Shown here in pieces: positions 1 to 5,857 of a stretch of DNA of 5,857 nucleotides. Source of the stretch: Sphingomonadales bacterium. Lineage in GTDB: Bacteria; Pseudomonadota; Alphaproteobacteria; Sphingomonadales; Sphingomonadaceae. Location: the NCBI GenBank assembly GCA_028868335.1, contig JAGWUU010000201.1:1-5857 (forward strand), given 5' to 3'. A program made the translations under genes and the position numbers. The notes below the pieces were generated by a model. It did no database searches. It was not told the origin of the DNA and saw only the letters and a list, made by a program, of their open reading frames with translations. How positions within the stretch are numbered: the first letter of the stretch is position 1; each line of letters starts with the position of its first letter.

Positions 1-989
1 TGGTCGATCATGTAGGCCGGATCGAACCCGTTCCGCGGGTTGAGTTCGGCCTCGACCAGTTCGTTGAACACCAGAAAGAGCTGATGCGGGTTGATCGATC
101 CCGAATCCAGATCGTCGTCGCCGTACTTGCTGTCGTTGAAGTGAAAGCCGCCCAGCTTTCCGAAACGATGGAGCCGCGCGACGATCTGCTCGATGTTGAC
201 GTTCGGCGCGTGATGGCCAAGGTCGACCAGGCATTTCGCCTTGGGGCCGAGTTCCTGCGCCGCGAGGATCGACGAACCCCAATCCGAAATCACGGTCGAA
301 TAGAAGGCCGGCTCGAACATCTTGTGCTCGAGCAGCATCCGCCAATCATCCGGCAGCGCGGCATAGACCTGGCTCGCGGCCTCGAGATAGCGGTCAAGGC
401 TGCGCGCGAAATCCTGCTGGCCGGGGAAGTTGGTGCCGTCCCCCACCCACACGGTCAGGTCGCGACTGCCCAGCTTTTGGCCGATCTCGATGCATTCGAT
501 GTTGTGCTCCACCGCCTGCTGCCGGGTCGCCTCGATCGTCGAGGAAAGCGAGCCGGTGTTGTACGAATGGGCCTGCCCCGGCTGGTCCTGAAAGGTGTTC
601 GAATTGACCGCGTCGAAGCCCAGGCCAAGGCTGGCCGCCTCCTCACGCAAGGCCGCATAATCGCTGACCTTGTCCCAGGGGAAGTGCGGGCTGACGCGCG
701 GAGTGAGACGGCTGAGCTGGTTGATCACCGCGCAGTCTTCCAGCTTTTCGTGGATATTGGTCGGTTCCCCTGCAATCGGGAACTTGGCGAAGCGGGTACC
801 GCCGCGCCCGGCGCCCCAGCTTGGCACCGCGACCGAGAACGCGGCGACCCGATCCTTGACCGCATCGATCGCGATCCCGCCGCGTTCGAGCTTGCGACCC
901 AGTGCAGCATAGTCCTCATCGAGCGCATCCATGTCACGGGCGTTGGCTTCGGCGATCAGGTCGGCGGACAGGGGCAGATTGCTGGACAT
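1..989 (-). CDS. rhaI: L-rhamnose isomerase, Pseudomonas stutzeri/Rhizobium type (C-terminus beyond window)
   Basis: Cytoplasmic metal-dependent aldose-ketose isomerase that converts L-rhamnose to L-rhamnulose, the first step of the phosphorylated rhamnose pathway. I translated 329 complete codons from ATG at 989 to the window edge; the P. stutzeri enzyme is about 430 residues, so roughly 100 C-terminal residues are missing. The TIM-barrel metal ligands are visible: E221 (in LLEHKMFEP), D256 and H259 (VDLGHHAPN), H283 (GFHFNDSKYGDDDL), D291 and D293, with D329 (YMID) the last complete codon. These match the P. stutzeri ligands E219, D254, H257, H281, D289, D291 and D327 (from memory) at a constant +2 offset, which supports the start as well as the function. 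An AGGAAG ribosome binding site (998-1003), eight bases upstream, lies in the end of the hydrolase gene. That gene's stop is only 5 nt away, so the two are very likely co-transcribed and translationally coupled. The E. coli RhaA family is a different lineage. Confidence 0.95.
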   Translation of the reverse strand, partial: MSSNLPLSADLIAEANARDMDALDEDYAALGRKLERGGIAIDAVKDRVAAFSVAVPSWGAGRGGTRFAKFPIAGEPTNIHEKLEDCAVINQLSRLTPRVSPHFPWDKVSDYAALREEAASLGLGFDAVNSNTFQDQPGQAHSYNTGSLSSTIEATRQQAVEHNIECIEIGQKLGSRDLTVWVGDGTNFPGQQDFARSLDRYLEAASQVYAALPDDWRMLLEHKMFEPAFYSTVISDWGSSILAAQELGPKAKCLVDLGHHAPNVNIEQIVARLHRFGKLGGFHFNDSKYGDDDLDSGSINPHQLFLVFNELVEAELNPRNGFDPAYMID

Positions 990-994
990 GAAAC

Positions 995-1912
995 TCACTT
1001 CCTGAAGGCGGGCTTGAGGAAGCCCTGCATGGAAAGCCACGCGACGAACTGGTCAATCACGCCGGTGGTGGTGGTTCCGGGAATACCAAGGCCGAAGCCG
1101 TGGTCGCCCGTCTGGTAGCCGTGGATCTCGACCGGGCGCTTGGCCGCAAGCCAGACCCCCGCGATCGGGAAGCCCTTGGACGGGAACAGGCTGTCATTGA
1201 GCGCGATCGCATCGAACAGCGGCGGAGCCTCGGCGGTAATCGCCTCGGCGTCTTGCGGGCCATAGATGTAGCCGACGAAATCGGGGCGATCGGCAGCGGG
1301 GGCATCAAGCGCCACCCGCCGCGCGGTCATCGCTCCCGCCGAAAAACCGATGATCCCGACCCTCGCCGGATCGACATGCCACTTGGCAGCATTGGCGCGG
1401 ACCAGCGCAATCGCGGCACGGGCGTCGGCGGGGGCGAAGCTCTGCTTGAGTAGCGCCCCGTTCATCGGACTGCCGATCTCTTTCATCATCATGCCCTGCG
1501 TAAAGCGCATCGCTTCGGCTTCGTCCCTCGGGGTGGCGATAAGGCGGTATTTGAGGACGAAGGCGGTGATGCCCCGGTTAGCCAGCGCGCGCGCGACCCG
1601 CCAGCCTTCATGGTCCATCGCCAGCATCATGAAGGCCCCGCCCGGCGCGACCACCACCGCCGCGCCATTGGCCTTGCCTTTGGCCGGAAACACCGGCGTC
1701 AGCGTCGGATAAGTGACGTTCCGCACCGCGTAGCTGCCGCCAAACTGGACCCAGTTCTCACCGGTCGGTGAACCGGGATTTGCCGCACCGTAAAGCGGGA
1801 TCGCGCCGGGCTCAGCCGGAGCGCTTGCCGGAACCGCCTGCGGCATCTGCGCCGGCAGCGGAGCAGCAAGGCCGAGCATCGCGATGGCAAACAGGGTGGT
1901 CTTCTTCAGCAT
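995..1912 (-). CDS. Secreted alpha/beta-hydrolase, probable carbohydrate acetyl esterase
   Basis: A 305-residue serine hydrolase of the esterase/'xylan esterase-like' alpha/beta-hydrolase group. Residues 1-21 look like a Sec signal peptide (KK, then a hydrophobic FAIAMLGLAA core, likely cut after LPA), followed by a Pro/Ala-rich linker to about residue 38, so it should act in the periplasm or outside. Visible catalytic parts are an oxyanion-hole segment VVAPGGAF (87-94), the nucleophile elbow GFSAG with S191, a probable acid D240 in PPLFDAIALNDSLFP, and H271 in GDHGFG. The AGAGGA ribosome binding site (1918-1923) lies 5 nt before ATG. It sits 49 nt after rhaD and 5 nt before rhaI on the same strand. 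I infer that it removes acetyl or other acyl groups from rhamnose-containing glycans so that sugar can be taken up; substrate cannot be read from sequence. Such proteins are often labelled 'endo-1,4-beta-xylanase B-like', but no glycosidase domain is seen. Family and export are fairly sure; substrate is a guess. Confidence 0.88.
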   Translation of the reverse strand: MLKKTTLFAIAMLGLAAPLPAQMPQAVPASAPAEPGAIPLYGAANPGSPTGENWVQFGGSYAVRNVTYPTLTPVFPAKGKANGAAVVVAPGGAFMMLAMDHEGWRVARALANRGITAFVLKYRLIATPRDEAEAMRFTQGMMMKEIGSPMNGALLKQSFAPADARAAIALVRANAAKWHVDPARVGIIGFSAGAMTARRVALDAPAADRPDFVGYIYGPQDAEAITAEAPPLFDAIALNDSLFPSKGFPIAGVWLAAKRPVEIHGYQTGDHGFGLGIPGTTTTGVIDQFVAWLSMQGFLKPAFRK

Positions 1913-1929
1913 TCCCGTCCTCTCCGGTT

Positions 1930-1952
1930 CCCCCTCCTCTCAAGGGAGGTGG
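1930..1952. repeat. Small imperfect hairpin between rhaD and the hydrolase
   Basis: CCTCC (1933-1937) pairs with GGAGG (1945-1949) around a 7-base loop. Two further pairs follow beyond one mismatch (1930-1931 with 1951-1952). It fills much of the 49-nt gap between two co-directional genes. No T-run follows on the minus strand, so it does not look like an intrinsic terminator. It could be an RNA processing or stability element, or a copy of a dispersed intergenic palindrome. Confidence 0.35.
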
Positions 1953-1961
1953 TTTCACTGT

Positions 1962-4073
1962 TTAGCGCACAAACGCCTGGGCGTTGCCCGCATCGACGTT
2001 GATCATGTTGCCGGTCGACTTTGCCGAGGCCTCGCTGGCCAGCCAATAGGCGGCTTCGGCGATGTCCTCGGGCAGCACGTCGCGTTTCAGCATCGAGCGC
2101 TGGCGGTAGTGTTCTTCCAGCTCTGCACCCGGATCGATCCCGTGGGTTCCGGCGCGCTCCTTGCGCCAGTCGCCGTCCCATATCCGGCTGCCGCGGATCA
2201 CGGCATCGGGATTGACCACGTTGACGCGGATGCCATCGGGCGCGCCTTCCAGCGCGAGGCAGCGGGCAAGGTGGTTGGCCGCAGCCTTGGCGCTGGCATA
2301 GGCCGAAGCCCCGGCTGCGGCGGCAACCGCGTTCTTCGAGCCGATGAACACCACGCTGGTCCCGCCCTGTTCCTTCATCGCCTTCAGGAGCGGCCAGGCC
2401 ACGCGAGCCGTCAGGAAATAGCCTTTGGCGAGAACGTCGTAGTTGCGATCCCACAGCTCTACCGTCGTTTCCTCGATCGGTGCGGAGCTGGCGATCCCGG
2501 CGTTGGCGACCAGCACATCAAGCCCGCCGAACTCGCGCGCGCAAGCCGCGAAGGCGGCGGAAACCTGCGCCTCGTCGGTGACGTCGCAGGTCGCGGCACG
2601 AACCACGTCCTTGCCGAACTGCCTGGCAAAGCCCGCACGAACTTCTTCAACGGCATCGCCGTCACGGTCGGCCAGCATCACGCAAGCGCCCTCGCCCAGC
2701 AGCCGTGCCGCGGTCGCCGCGCCAATCCCGCCCGCGCCGCCGGTGACCAGCGCGATCCGCCCGGCCATTGGCTTTGGCGCGGGCATCCGCTGAAGCTTGG
2801 CTTCCTCGAGCAGCCAGTATTCGATGTCGAAAGCCTCCTGCTCGTCGAGCGCGATATAATGACCGATCGCCTCGGCACCGCGCATCACATTGATTGCGTT
2901 GCCATAGAACTCGCCTGCCAGCCGCGCGGTGGTCTTGTCGGTCGCAAAAGTGATCCTCCCGACTCCCGGCACAAGCACCACGACCGGGTTGGGATCGCGC
3001 ATCGCCGGGGAATTTGGCCGCTTGCAGCGCTCATAATAGGCGGCATAGAGATCGCGGTAGGCGGCGATCTTCTCAGCCAGATAGGCGTCATCCTGCAGCC
3101 GCGCCGGATCGAGCACGAGGGGCGCGATCTTGGTGCGCAGGAAGTGATCGGGGCACGAGGTGCCGAGCGCGGCGAGCCGCTCAAGCTCCGCCGAATTGAC
3201 GAATTCCATCGCCTCGGCATCGTCGGACCAGTGGCCCAACTTGCGCCGCGCGCCGGTCATCTGCCCGCGCAGGCGCGGCATCAGGTCTGCGGCGATGGCG
3301 GCGCGATCGGGGGAGGAAGTCGCGATCGCGCCGCCAAAAGCCGGCTTCTCGGCCAGCTTGCCATTCAGATAGTTCGCCGCATCGGCAATCAGCCCGACGG
3401 TGTGTTCGTAGCAGGTCCGCGCGCTGTCGGCCCAGCAGATGATCCCGTGGCCCGCCAGCATCACGCCTTCGACGTGCGGGTTGGCCGCAACGTAATCGCG
3501 CAGCATCACGCCCAGAGTGTAGCCGGGGCGCTTCCATCCCAGCCAGCCGATCTTGCCGCCCCAGATCTCGCGAGTCGCCGCCTCGCCGCCGGAGCTTGCC
3601 GCCAGCGCGATGATCGCGTCAGGATGAACATGGTCAACGTGAGCAAAGGGCAGCAGCGAGTGCAGCGGGGTGTCGATGCTCGCCGCGCGGGCGTTCAAGT
3701 TGAAGGTGCAGTGCGGCAGGAAGCCGACCATCTTGTCGTCATCATCCGGGCCGGAATAATGCGATTCCAGCGCCAGCAGCTTGTTCTGGTAGAGCGTCGC
3801 GAAGCCGTCCAGCTTCATCGAGCCGATGTCCCCGCCCGAGCCCTTGACCCACAGCACCTTGACGCTCTGCCCGGTCAACGGGTCCATTTCGCTGAGCTTG
3901 GCCGAGGTATTGCCGCCGCCAAAGTTGGTCACGGTCAGATCACTGCCAAGCAGGTTCGAGCGGTAGAGCAGCAGCTCTGCCGGAGAGAGCGTGGCGGCGA
4001 CCGAGTCGTCCCAGCGGCTGGCGGGCACTGCAAAGGGCAGCGCGGCGGCGGAAATCGGGGTCTGGGCGTTCAT
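1962..4073 (-). CDS. rhaD: Bifunctional L-rhamnulose-1-phosphate aldolase / short-chain (lactaldehyde) dehydrogenase
   Basis: A 703-residue two-domain enzyme, full length for the RhaD aldolase-ADH family (called RhaEW in other bacteria). The N-terminal half is a class II aldolase/adducin domain with the metal-binding HxH in HVDHVHPDA (H148, H150) and a third His in AGHGIICW (H209); it cleaves L-rhamnulose-1-phosphate to DHAP and L-lactaldehyde. After a family-typical linker (VVLVPGVGRITFA; EAFDIEYWLLEEAKL) comes a Rossmann SDR domain. It shows TGGAGGIG (444-451), D469 at the end of strand 2 suggesting NAD rather than NADP, NAG (524-526), S579, and the Y592-x3-K596 catalytic pair. This half is expected to oxidise lactaldehyde to L-lactate, as shown for RhaEW relatives. 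Start choice: ATG at 4073 has AAGGGA (4078-4083) correctly spaced. An in-frame ATG at 4094 would add seven residues (MSKPRDA) but lacks a good ribosome binding site. It is the first gene of the leftward operon. Confidence 0.95.
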   Translation of the reverse strand: MNAQTPISAAALPFAVPASRWDDSVAATLSPAELLLYRSNLLGSDLTVTNFGGGNTSAKLSEMDPLTGQSVKVLWVKGSGGDIGSMKLDGFATLYQNKLLALESHYSGPDDDDKMVGFLPHCTFNLNARAASIDTPLHSLLPFAHVDHVHPDAIIALAASSGGEAATREIWGGKIGWLGWKRPGYTLGVMLRDYVAANPHVEGVMLAGHGIICWADSARTCYEHTVGLIADAANYLNGKLAEKPAFGGAIATSSPDRAAIAADLMPRLRGQMTGARRKLGHWSDDAEAMEFVNSAELERLAALGTSCPDHFLRTKIAPLVLDPARLQDDAYLAEKIAAYRDLYAAYYERCKRPNSPAMRDPNPVVVLVPGVGRITFATDKTTARLAGEFYGNAINVMRGAEAIGHYIALDEQEAFDIEYWLLEEAKLQRMPAPKPMAGRIALVTGGAGGIGAATAARLLGEGACVMLADRDGDAVEEVRAGFARQFGKDVVRAATCDVTDEAQVSAAFAACAREFGGLDVLVANAGIASSAPIEETTVELWDRNYDVLAKGYFLTARVAWPLLKAMKEQGGTSVVFIGSKNAVAAAAGASAYASAKAAANHLARCLALEGAPDGIRVNVVNPDAVIRGSRIWDGDWRKERAGTHGIDPGAELEEHYRQRSMLKRDVLPEDIAEAAYWLASEASAKSTGNMINVDAGNAQAFVR

Positions 4074-4077
4074 GGCA

Positions 4078-4083
4078 TCCCTT
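4078..4083 (-). promoter_or_regulatory. Ribosome binding site that decides the rhaD start
   Basis: On the minus strand this reads AAGGGA. The AAGG core ends six bases before ATG at 4073, a good Shine-Dalgarno distance. The alternative ATG at 4094 is preceded only by CGAGTCAACCGCG, which has a poor, distant match. The site lies inside the extra seven codons of the longer version, so choosing 4073 makes it part of the leader. Confidence 0.65.
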
Positions 4084-4086
4084 GGC

Positions 4087-4116
4087 TTTGACATCGCGGT
4101 TGACTCGCGTTTGACC
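4087..4116. repeat. Three TTGAC direct repeats in the rhaD leader
   Basis: On the plus strand TTGAC occurs at 4088-4092, 4100-4104 and 4111-4115, with start-to-start spacings of 12 and 11 bases. The first two copies are followed by TCGCG (one extra base in the first), and the third by CCCG. The spacing is close to one DNA turn, so the copies would lie on one face of the helix. They fall between the candidate rhaD promoter and its start codon. They could be binding half-sites for a regulator, or a chance outcome of a GC-rich leader. What is seen is the repetition; any function is inferred. Confidence 0.4.
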
Positions 4117-4117
4117 C

Positions 4118-4146
4118 CGTGTAGCGATTTTGCTGGAAATGATCAA
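4118..4146 (-). promoter_or_regulatory. Candidate sigma70-type promoter for the rhaD-hydrolase-rhaI operon
   Basis: Reading the minus strand, a TTGATC box (plus coordinates 4141-4146) is separated by exactly 17 bases from TACACG (4118-4123). The -35 matches TTGACA at four of six positions, whereas the -10 is weak (three of six). Transcription would begin near 4111, leaving a leader of about 38 nt before ATG at 4073. The -35 box lies within or against the inverted repeat at 4142-4157, which fits control by a repressor. Confidence 0.35.
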
Positions 4147-4160
4147 TTACGATTGATAAT
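4130..4160 (+). promoter_or_regulatory. Candidate promoter for the kinase-transporter operon
   Basis: GATAAT at 4155-4160 is a five-of-six match to the TATAAT -10 box. The best -35 nearby is TTGCTG (4130-4135), a weak match with a long 19-base spacer, so the promoter may need an activator or use another -35. Transcription would start near 4167, giving a short leader of about 25 nt before the GTG start at 4192. Confidence 0.35.
4142..4157. promoter_or_regulatory. Perfect inverted repeat, candidate operator shared by both divergent arms
   Basis: The sequence ATCAAT-TACG-ATTGAT is a perfect 6-bp inverted repeat around a 4-bp centre, in the only AT-rich part of a GC-rich window. A TGATCA palindrome overlaps its left edge (4140-4145) and a second GATTG (4161-4165) lies ten bases after the one at 4151-4155. 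Its size and symmetry suit a dimeric helix-turn-helix repressor (LacI, GntR or DeoR type regulators are known for rhamnose genes), but I cannot say which family. It overlaps the candidate -35 of the leftward operon and the candidate -10 of the rightward one, so one bound protein could block both. Confidence 0.5.
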
Positions 4161-4178
4161 GATTGTTTGAACGACAGC

Positions 4179-4183
4179 GGGAG
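4179..4183 (+). promoter_or_regulatory. Ribosome binding site supporting the GTG start of the kinase
   Basis: GGGAG ends eight bases before GTG at 4192. An in-frame TGA at 4168-4170 closes the frame upstream and no ATG lies between it and the conserved N-terminus, so GTG is the only good start. Confidence 0.7.
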
Positions 4184-4191
4184 AGCATCGA

Positions 4192-5586
4192 GTGCCTGAG
4201 GGCGCAACCATCGTCATCGATATCGGCAAGACGCTGAGCAAGGTTTCGCTGTGGTCGAAAGACGGGCGCTGCCTCGACAAGGTGACACGCCCGAACGAAG
4301 CACAGGCCGCGCGGCCCTATGTCCCGCTCGATACCGCCGCCACGGTCGACTGGGTGATCGAGGCGCTGGCCCGGTACGCCGATCATCCGGTTGAAACGAT
4401 AGTCCCGGTTGCCCACGGCGCGGCGGTCGCCGGGATTCGCCGCGGCGTCCTGGCCTTCGTCTCGCCCGACTACGAATGGGAGATGCCGGCCGAGCAGTTG
4501 GCAGCATACCGGGCGGGGCGCGATCCCTTCGCAGTCACCGGATCGCCCGCCCTTCCCGCCGGGCTGAACCTGGGGGCGCAATTGCATTTCCTTGAAGGCG
4601 AAGGCGGGTTCGAGGGCGTGACGCTGATGCCCTACGCCCAATACTGGGCCTGGCTGCTGACCGGCGTGGCGACCAGCGAAGTGACCAGCCTGGGCTGCCA
4701 TTCCGACCTGTGGGCTCCGGGCGAAGGCGACTTTTCACCCATGGCCAAGGCGCGCGGCTGGGCACAGAAGTTCGCACCGCTGGTTCGCGCCGGGGACGTG
4801 GTCGGCACACTGCTGCCCGAGCTGGCCAGGCAGACCGGGCTTTCCCCCACCGTCCGCGTGCTGGCAGGGCTGCACGATTCAAACGCCGCGCTGCTCGCCG
4901 CGCGTGGCTTTCCGGAAATCGCCCGCAACGAAGCGACCGTGCTATCGACCGGGACCTGGTTCATTGCGATGCGACTGCCCGCCGCGCCGGTCGATCTGGC
5001 TGCACTGCCCGAGGCGCGCGATTGTCTGGTCAATGTCGACGCCTATAGCCAGCCGGTGCCCTCGGCCCGGTTCATGGGCGGACGCGAGATAGAAAGCGTG
5101 ATCGAGATCGACACCCGCCGTGTCGACATCAAGCCCGACCAGCCCGCCCTGCTCGCGGCCGTGCCGCAGGTGATCGCGGATGGGGTTATGATGCTGCCGA
5201 CGCTTGCGCCGGGCAACGGGCCGTTTCCCAATCGGATCGGCGGCTGGGTGAACCAGCCCGCGGGCTGGTTCGCCCGCCGCTCCGCGATGTGCCTCTATGC
5301 CGCGCTGCTAGCAGATTGCTCGCTCGATCTGATCGGCAGCGGCGAGCGCCTGCTGGTCGAAGGCCGCTTCGCCGAGGCCGAGGTATTTGTCCGCGCGCTC
5401 GCCGCGCTGCGTCCTGAAACGGCGGTCTATACCGCCAACGCCCACAACGACGTCTCATTCGGGGCGCTGCGGCTGATCGACCCCGGCCTGCGCCCGCAAG
5501 GCGAGCTGGTTCGCGTCGCCCCGCTCGAACAGGATTTGACCGCATACAAGGCCCGCTGGGCCGCATTGGTGGAGAATGCACGATGA
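4192..5586 (+). CDS. rhaK: FGGY-family carbohydrate kinase, probable L-rhamnulokinase
   Basis: A 464-residue cytoplasmic kinase expected to phosphorylate L-rhamnulose with ATP to L-rhamnulose-1-phosphate; E. coli RhaB is 489 residues. The N-terminal phosphate-binding segment VIDIGKTLSKVSLW begins at residue 8 (D10), placing the GTG start right at the domain edge. D229 in AGLHDSNAA is the likely catalytic base, and STGTW (252-256) fits the second phosphate-binding loop of the ASKHA fold. In the C-terminal domain the usual glycine-rich GGGA-type adenosine loop reads LLVEGRFAEAEVFVRALAAL (388-407), a degenerate form. The sequence resembles the rhizobial RhaK branch more than E. coli RhaB. It heads the rightward operon and its TGA overlaps the transporter start. 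The substrate assignment leans on the neighbouring rhaD and rhaI; from sequence alone it could be another ketose kinase. Confidence 0.88.
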   Translation: MPEGATIVIDIGKTLSKVSLWSKDGRCLDKVTRPNEAQAARPYVPLDTAATVDWVIEALARYADHPVETIVPVAHGAAVAGIRRGVLAFVSPDYEWEMPAEQLAAYRAGRDPFAVTGSPALPAGLNLGAQLHFLEGEGGFEGVTLMPYAQYWAWLLTGVATSEVTSLGCHSDLWAPGEGDFSPMAKARGWAQKFAPLVRAGDVVGTLLPELARQTGLSPTVRVLAGLHDSNAALLAARGFPEIARNEATVLSTGTWFIAMRLPAAPVDLAALPEARDCLVNVDAYSQPVPSARFMGGREIESVIEIDTRRVDIKPDQPALLAAVPQVIADGVMMLPTLAPGNGPFPNRIGGWVNQPAGWFARRSAMCLYAALLADCSLDLIGSGERLLVEGRFAEAEVFVRALAALRPETAVYTANAHNDVSFGALRLIDPGLRPQGELVRVAPLEQDLTAYKARWAALVENAR

Positions 5587-5857
5587 CCACTGCGACGCAG
5601 GGCAAGGACAATTGGCGCGATACGATCCTGGCGGGTCTGGCCAACTATATCGACGCCGGATCGATCGTCGCCGCTTCGGTCGCGCTCAAGCCCTGGCAGG
5701 ACAGCTTCGGTCTGTCGGAGAGCTTTCTGGGCGTGCTTGGCGCGTTTGGCCCCAACGCGATCGGGGCGGGGGTCGGTGCGCTGATCGGCGGACGGCTGTG
5801 CGACCGGCTGGGGCGCAAGAAGATCTACCAGTGGGACATGCTGGTCTACGCGGTGGG
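5583..5857 (+). CDS. MFS sugar transporter, N-terminal part (continues past window)
   Basis: Start of a major facilitator superfamily permease, presumably the L-rhamnose importer in the inner membrane. Ninety-one complete codons are present. A short polar N-terminus (MTTATQGKDNWRD) leads into a first membrane segment at about residues 14-35 containing an acidic D24, and a second at about 48-70. These are followed by the MFS motif A loop GGRLCDRLGRKK (69-80), with D74, G77 and R78 in place, and the beginning of the third segment. ATG at 5583 overlaps the kinase stop as ATGA, and GGAG (5571-5574) lies eight bases upstream, indicating translational coupling. The transported sugar is inferred from the operon; the fragment itself shows only that this is an MFS protein, probably of the sugar-porter kind. 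Most of the protein (commonly about 400-500 residues) lies outside. Confidence 0.88.
   Translation, partial: MTTATQGKDNWRDTILAGLANYIDAGSIVAASVALKPWQDSFGLSESFLGVLGAFGPNAIGAGVGALIGGRLCDRLGRKKIYQWDMLVYAV

Noticed and set aside
84..1118. A 344-codon open frame on the plus strand opposite rhaI
   Set aside because: It is a shadow of rhaI and the hydrolase end. The minus frame carries all the expected metal ligands, while this one has no identifiable motif and crosses the boundary between two real genes.
1930..1952. Intrinsic terminator after rhaD
   Set aside because: The stem is short with a mismatch and there is no following T-run. The downstream hydrolase gene is close and has its own ribosome binding site, so read-through is more likely.
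1884..4091. A 735-codon open frame on the plus strand running opposite the whole rhaD gene
   Set aside because: It is a mirror of rhaD arising from GC-rich codon use. The protein shows no recognisable domain, has no good start context, and the minus-strand frame has full family motifs.
4111..4116. TTGACC as the -35 box of a kinase promoter
   Set aside because: At 16-18 bases downstream the sequence is TGGAAA or similar, with no -10 likeness. The GATAAT at 4155 is far too distant to pair with it.
4147..4701. A 184-codon minus-strand frame opposite the kinase that enters the intergenic region
   Set aside because: It overlaps the conserved kinase N-terminus in antisense, has no domain, and its start falls in the operator/promoter region without a convincing ribosome binding site.
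1..5857. CRISPR array, insertion sequence, tRNA/rRNA or defence system
   Set aside because: I saw no spaced repeat arrays, transposase motifs, terminal inverted repeats or RNA-gene signatures. Nearly all the sequence is accounted for by five rhamnose-locus genes.

Overview
The window is a high-GC stretch that looks like an L-rhamnose catabolism locus from an alphaproteobacterium, most probably a sphingomonad (Sphingomonadales). The taxonomic guess rests on the GC-rich coding style, the alphaproteobacterial types of rhamnose enzymes and the gene mix. No rRNA or other phylogenetic marker is present, so it remains a guess.

Layout: two divergent gene groups face away from a short AT-rich intergenic region at about 4074-4191. 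On the minus strand, reading leftward, are a bifunctional rhamnulose-1-phosphate aldolase/short-chain dehydrogenase (1962-4073), a secreted alpha/beta-hydrolase of the acetyl-esterase type (995-1912) and L-rhamnose isomerase (1-989, C-terminus outside the window). On the plus strand are an FGGY sugar kinase of the rhamnulokinase type (4192-5586, GTG start) and, overlapping its stop by ATGA, the N-terminus of an MFS sugar transporter (5583-5857, cut by the window end). No stretch over 300 bases lacks a gene.

How the genes fit together (family knowledge plus inference): the MFS protein would import L-rhamnose. RhaI would isomerise it to L-rhamnulose and the kinase would make L-rhamnulose-1-phosphate. 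The aldolase half of RhaD would split this into DHAP and L-lactaldehyde, and the dehydrogenase half would oxidise the lactaldehyde to L-lactate. The exported hydrolase sits inside the catabolic operon and may remove acyl groups from rhamnose-containing glycans before uptake. This is the phosphorylated isomerase route, not the non-phosphorylated L-rhamnose dehydrogenase route also known from sphingomonads.

The least ordinary points are the hydrolase embedded between rhaD and rhaI, and the intergenic control region. There, a perfect 6-bp inverted repeat (ATCAAT-TACG-ATTGAT) overlaps a candidate promoter for each arm, and three TTGAC direct repeats lie beside it. No regulator gene, mutarotase or rhamnosidase is visible. 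I see no mobile element, CRISPR array or RNA gene. The locus is a fairly conventional catabolic cluster rather than an obviously new system.
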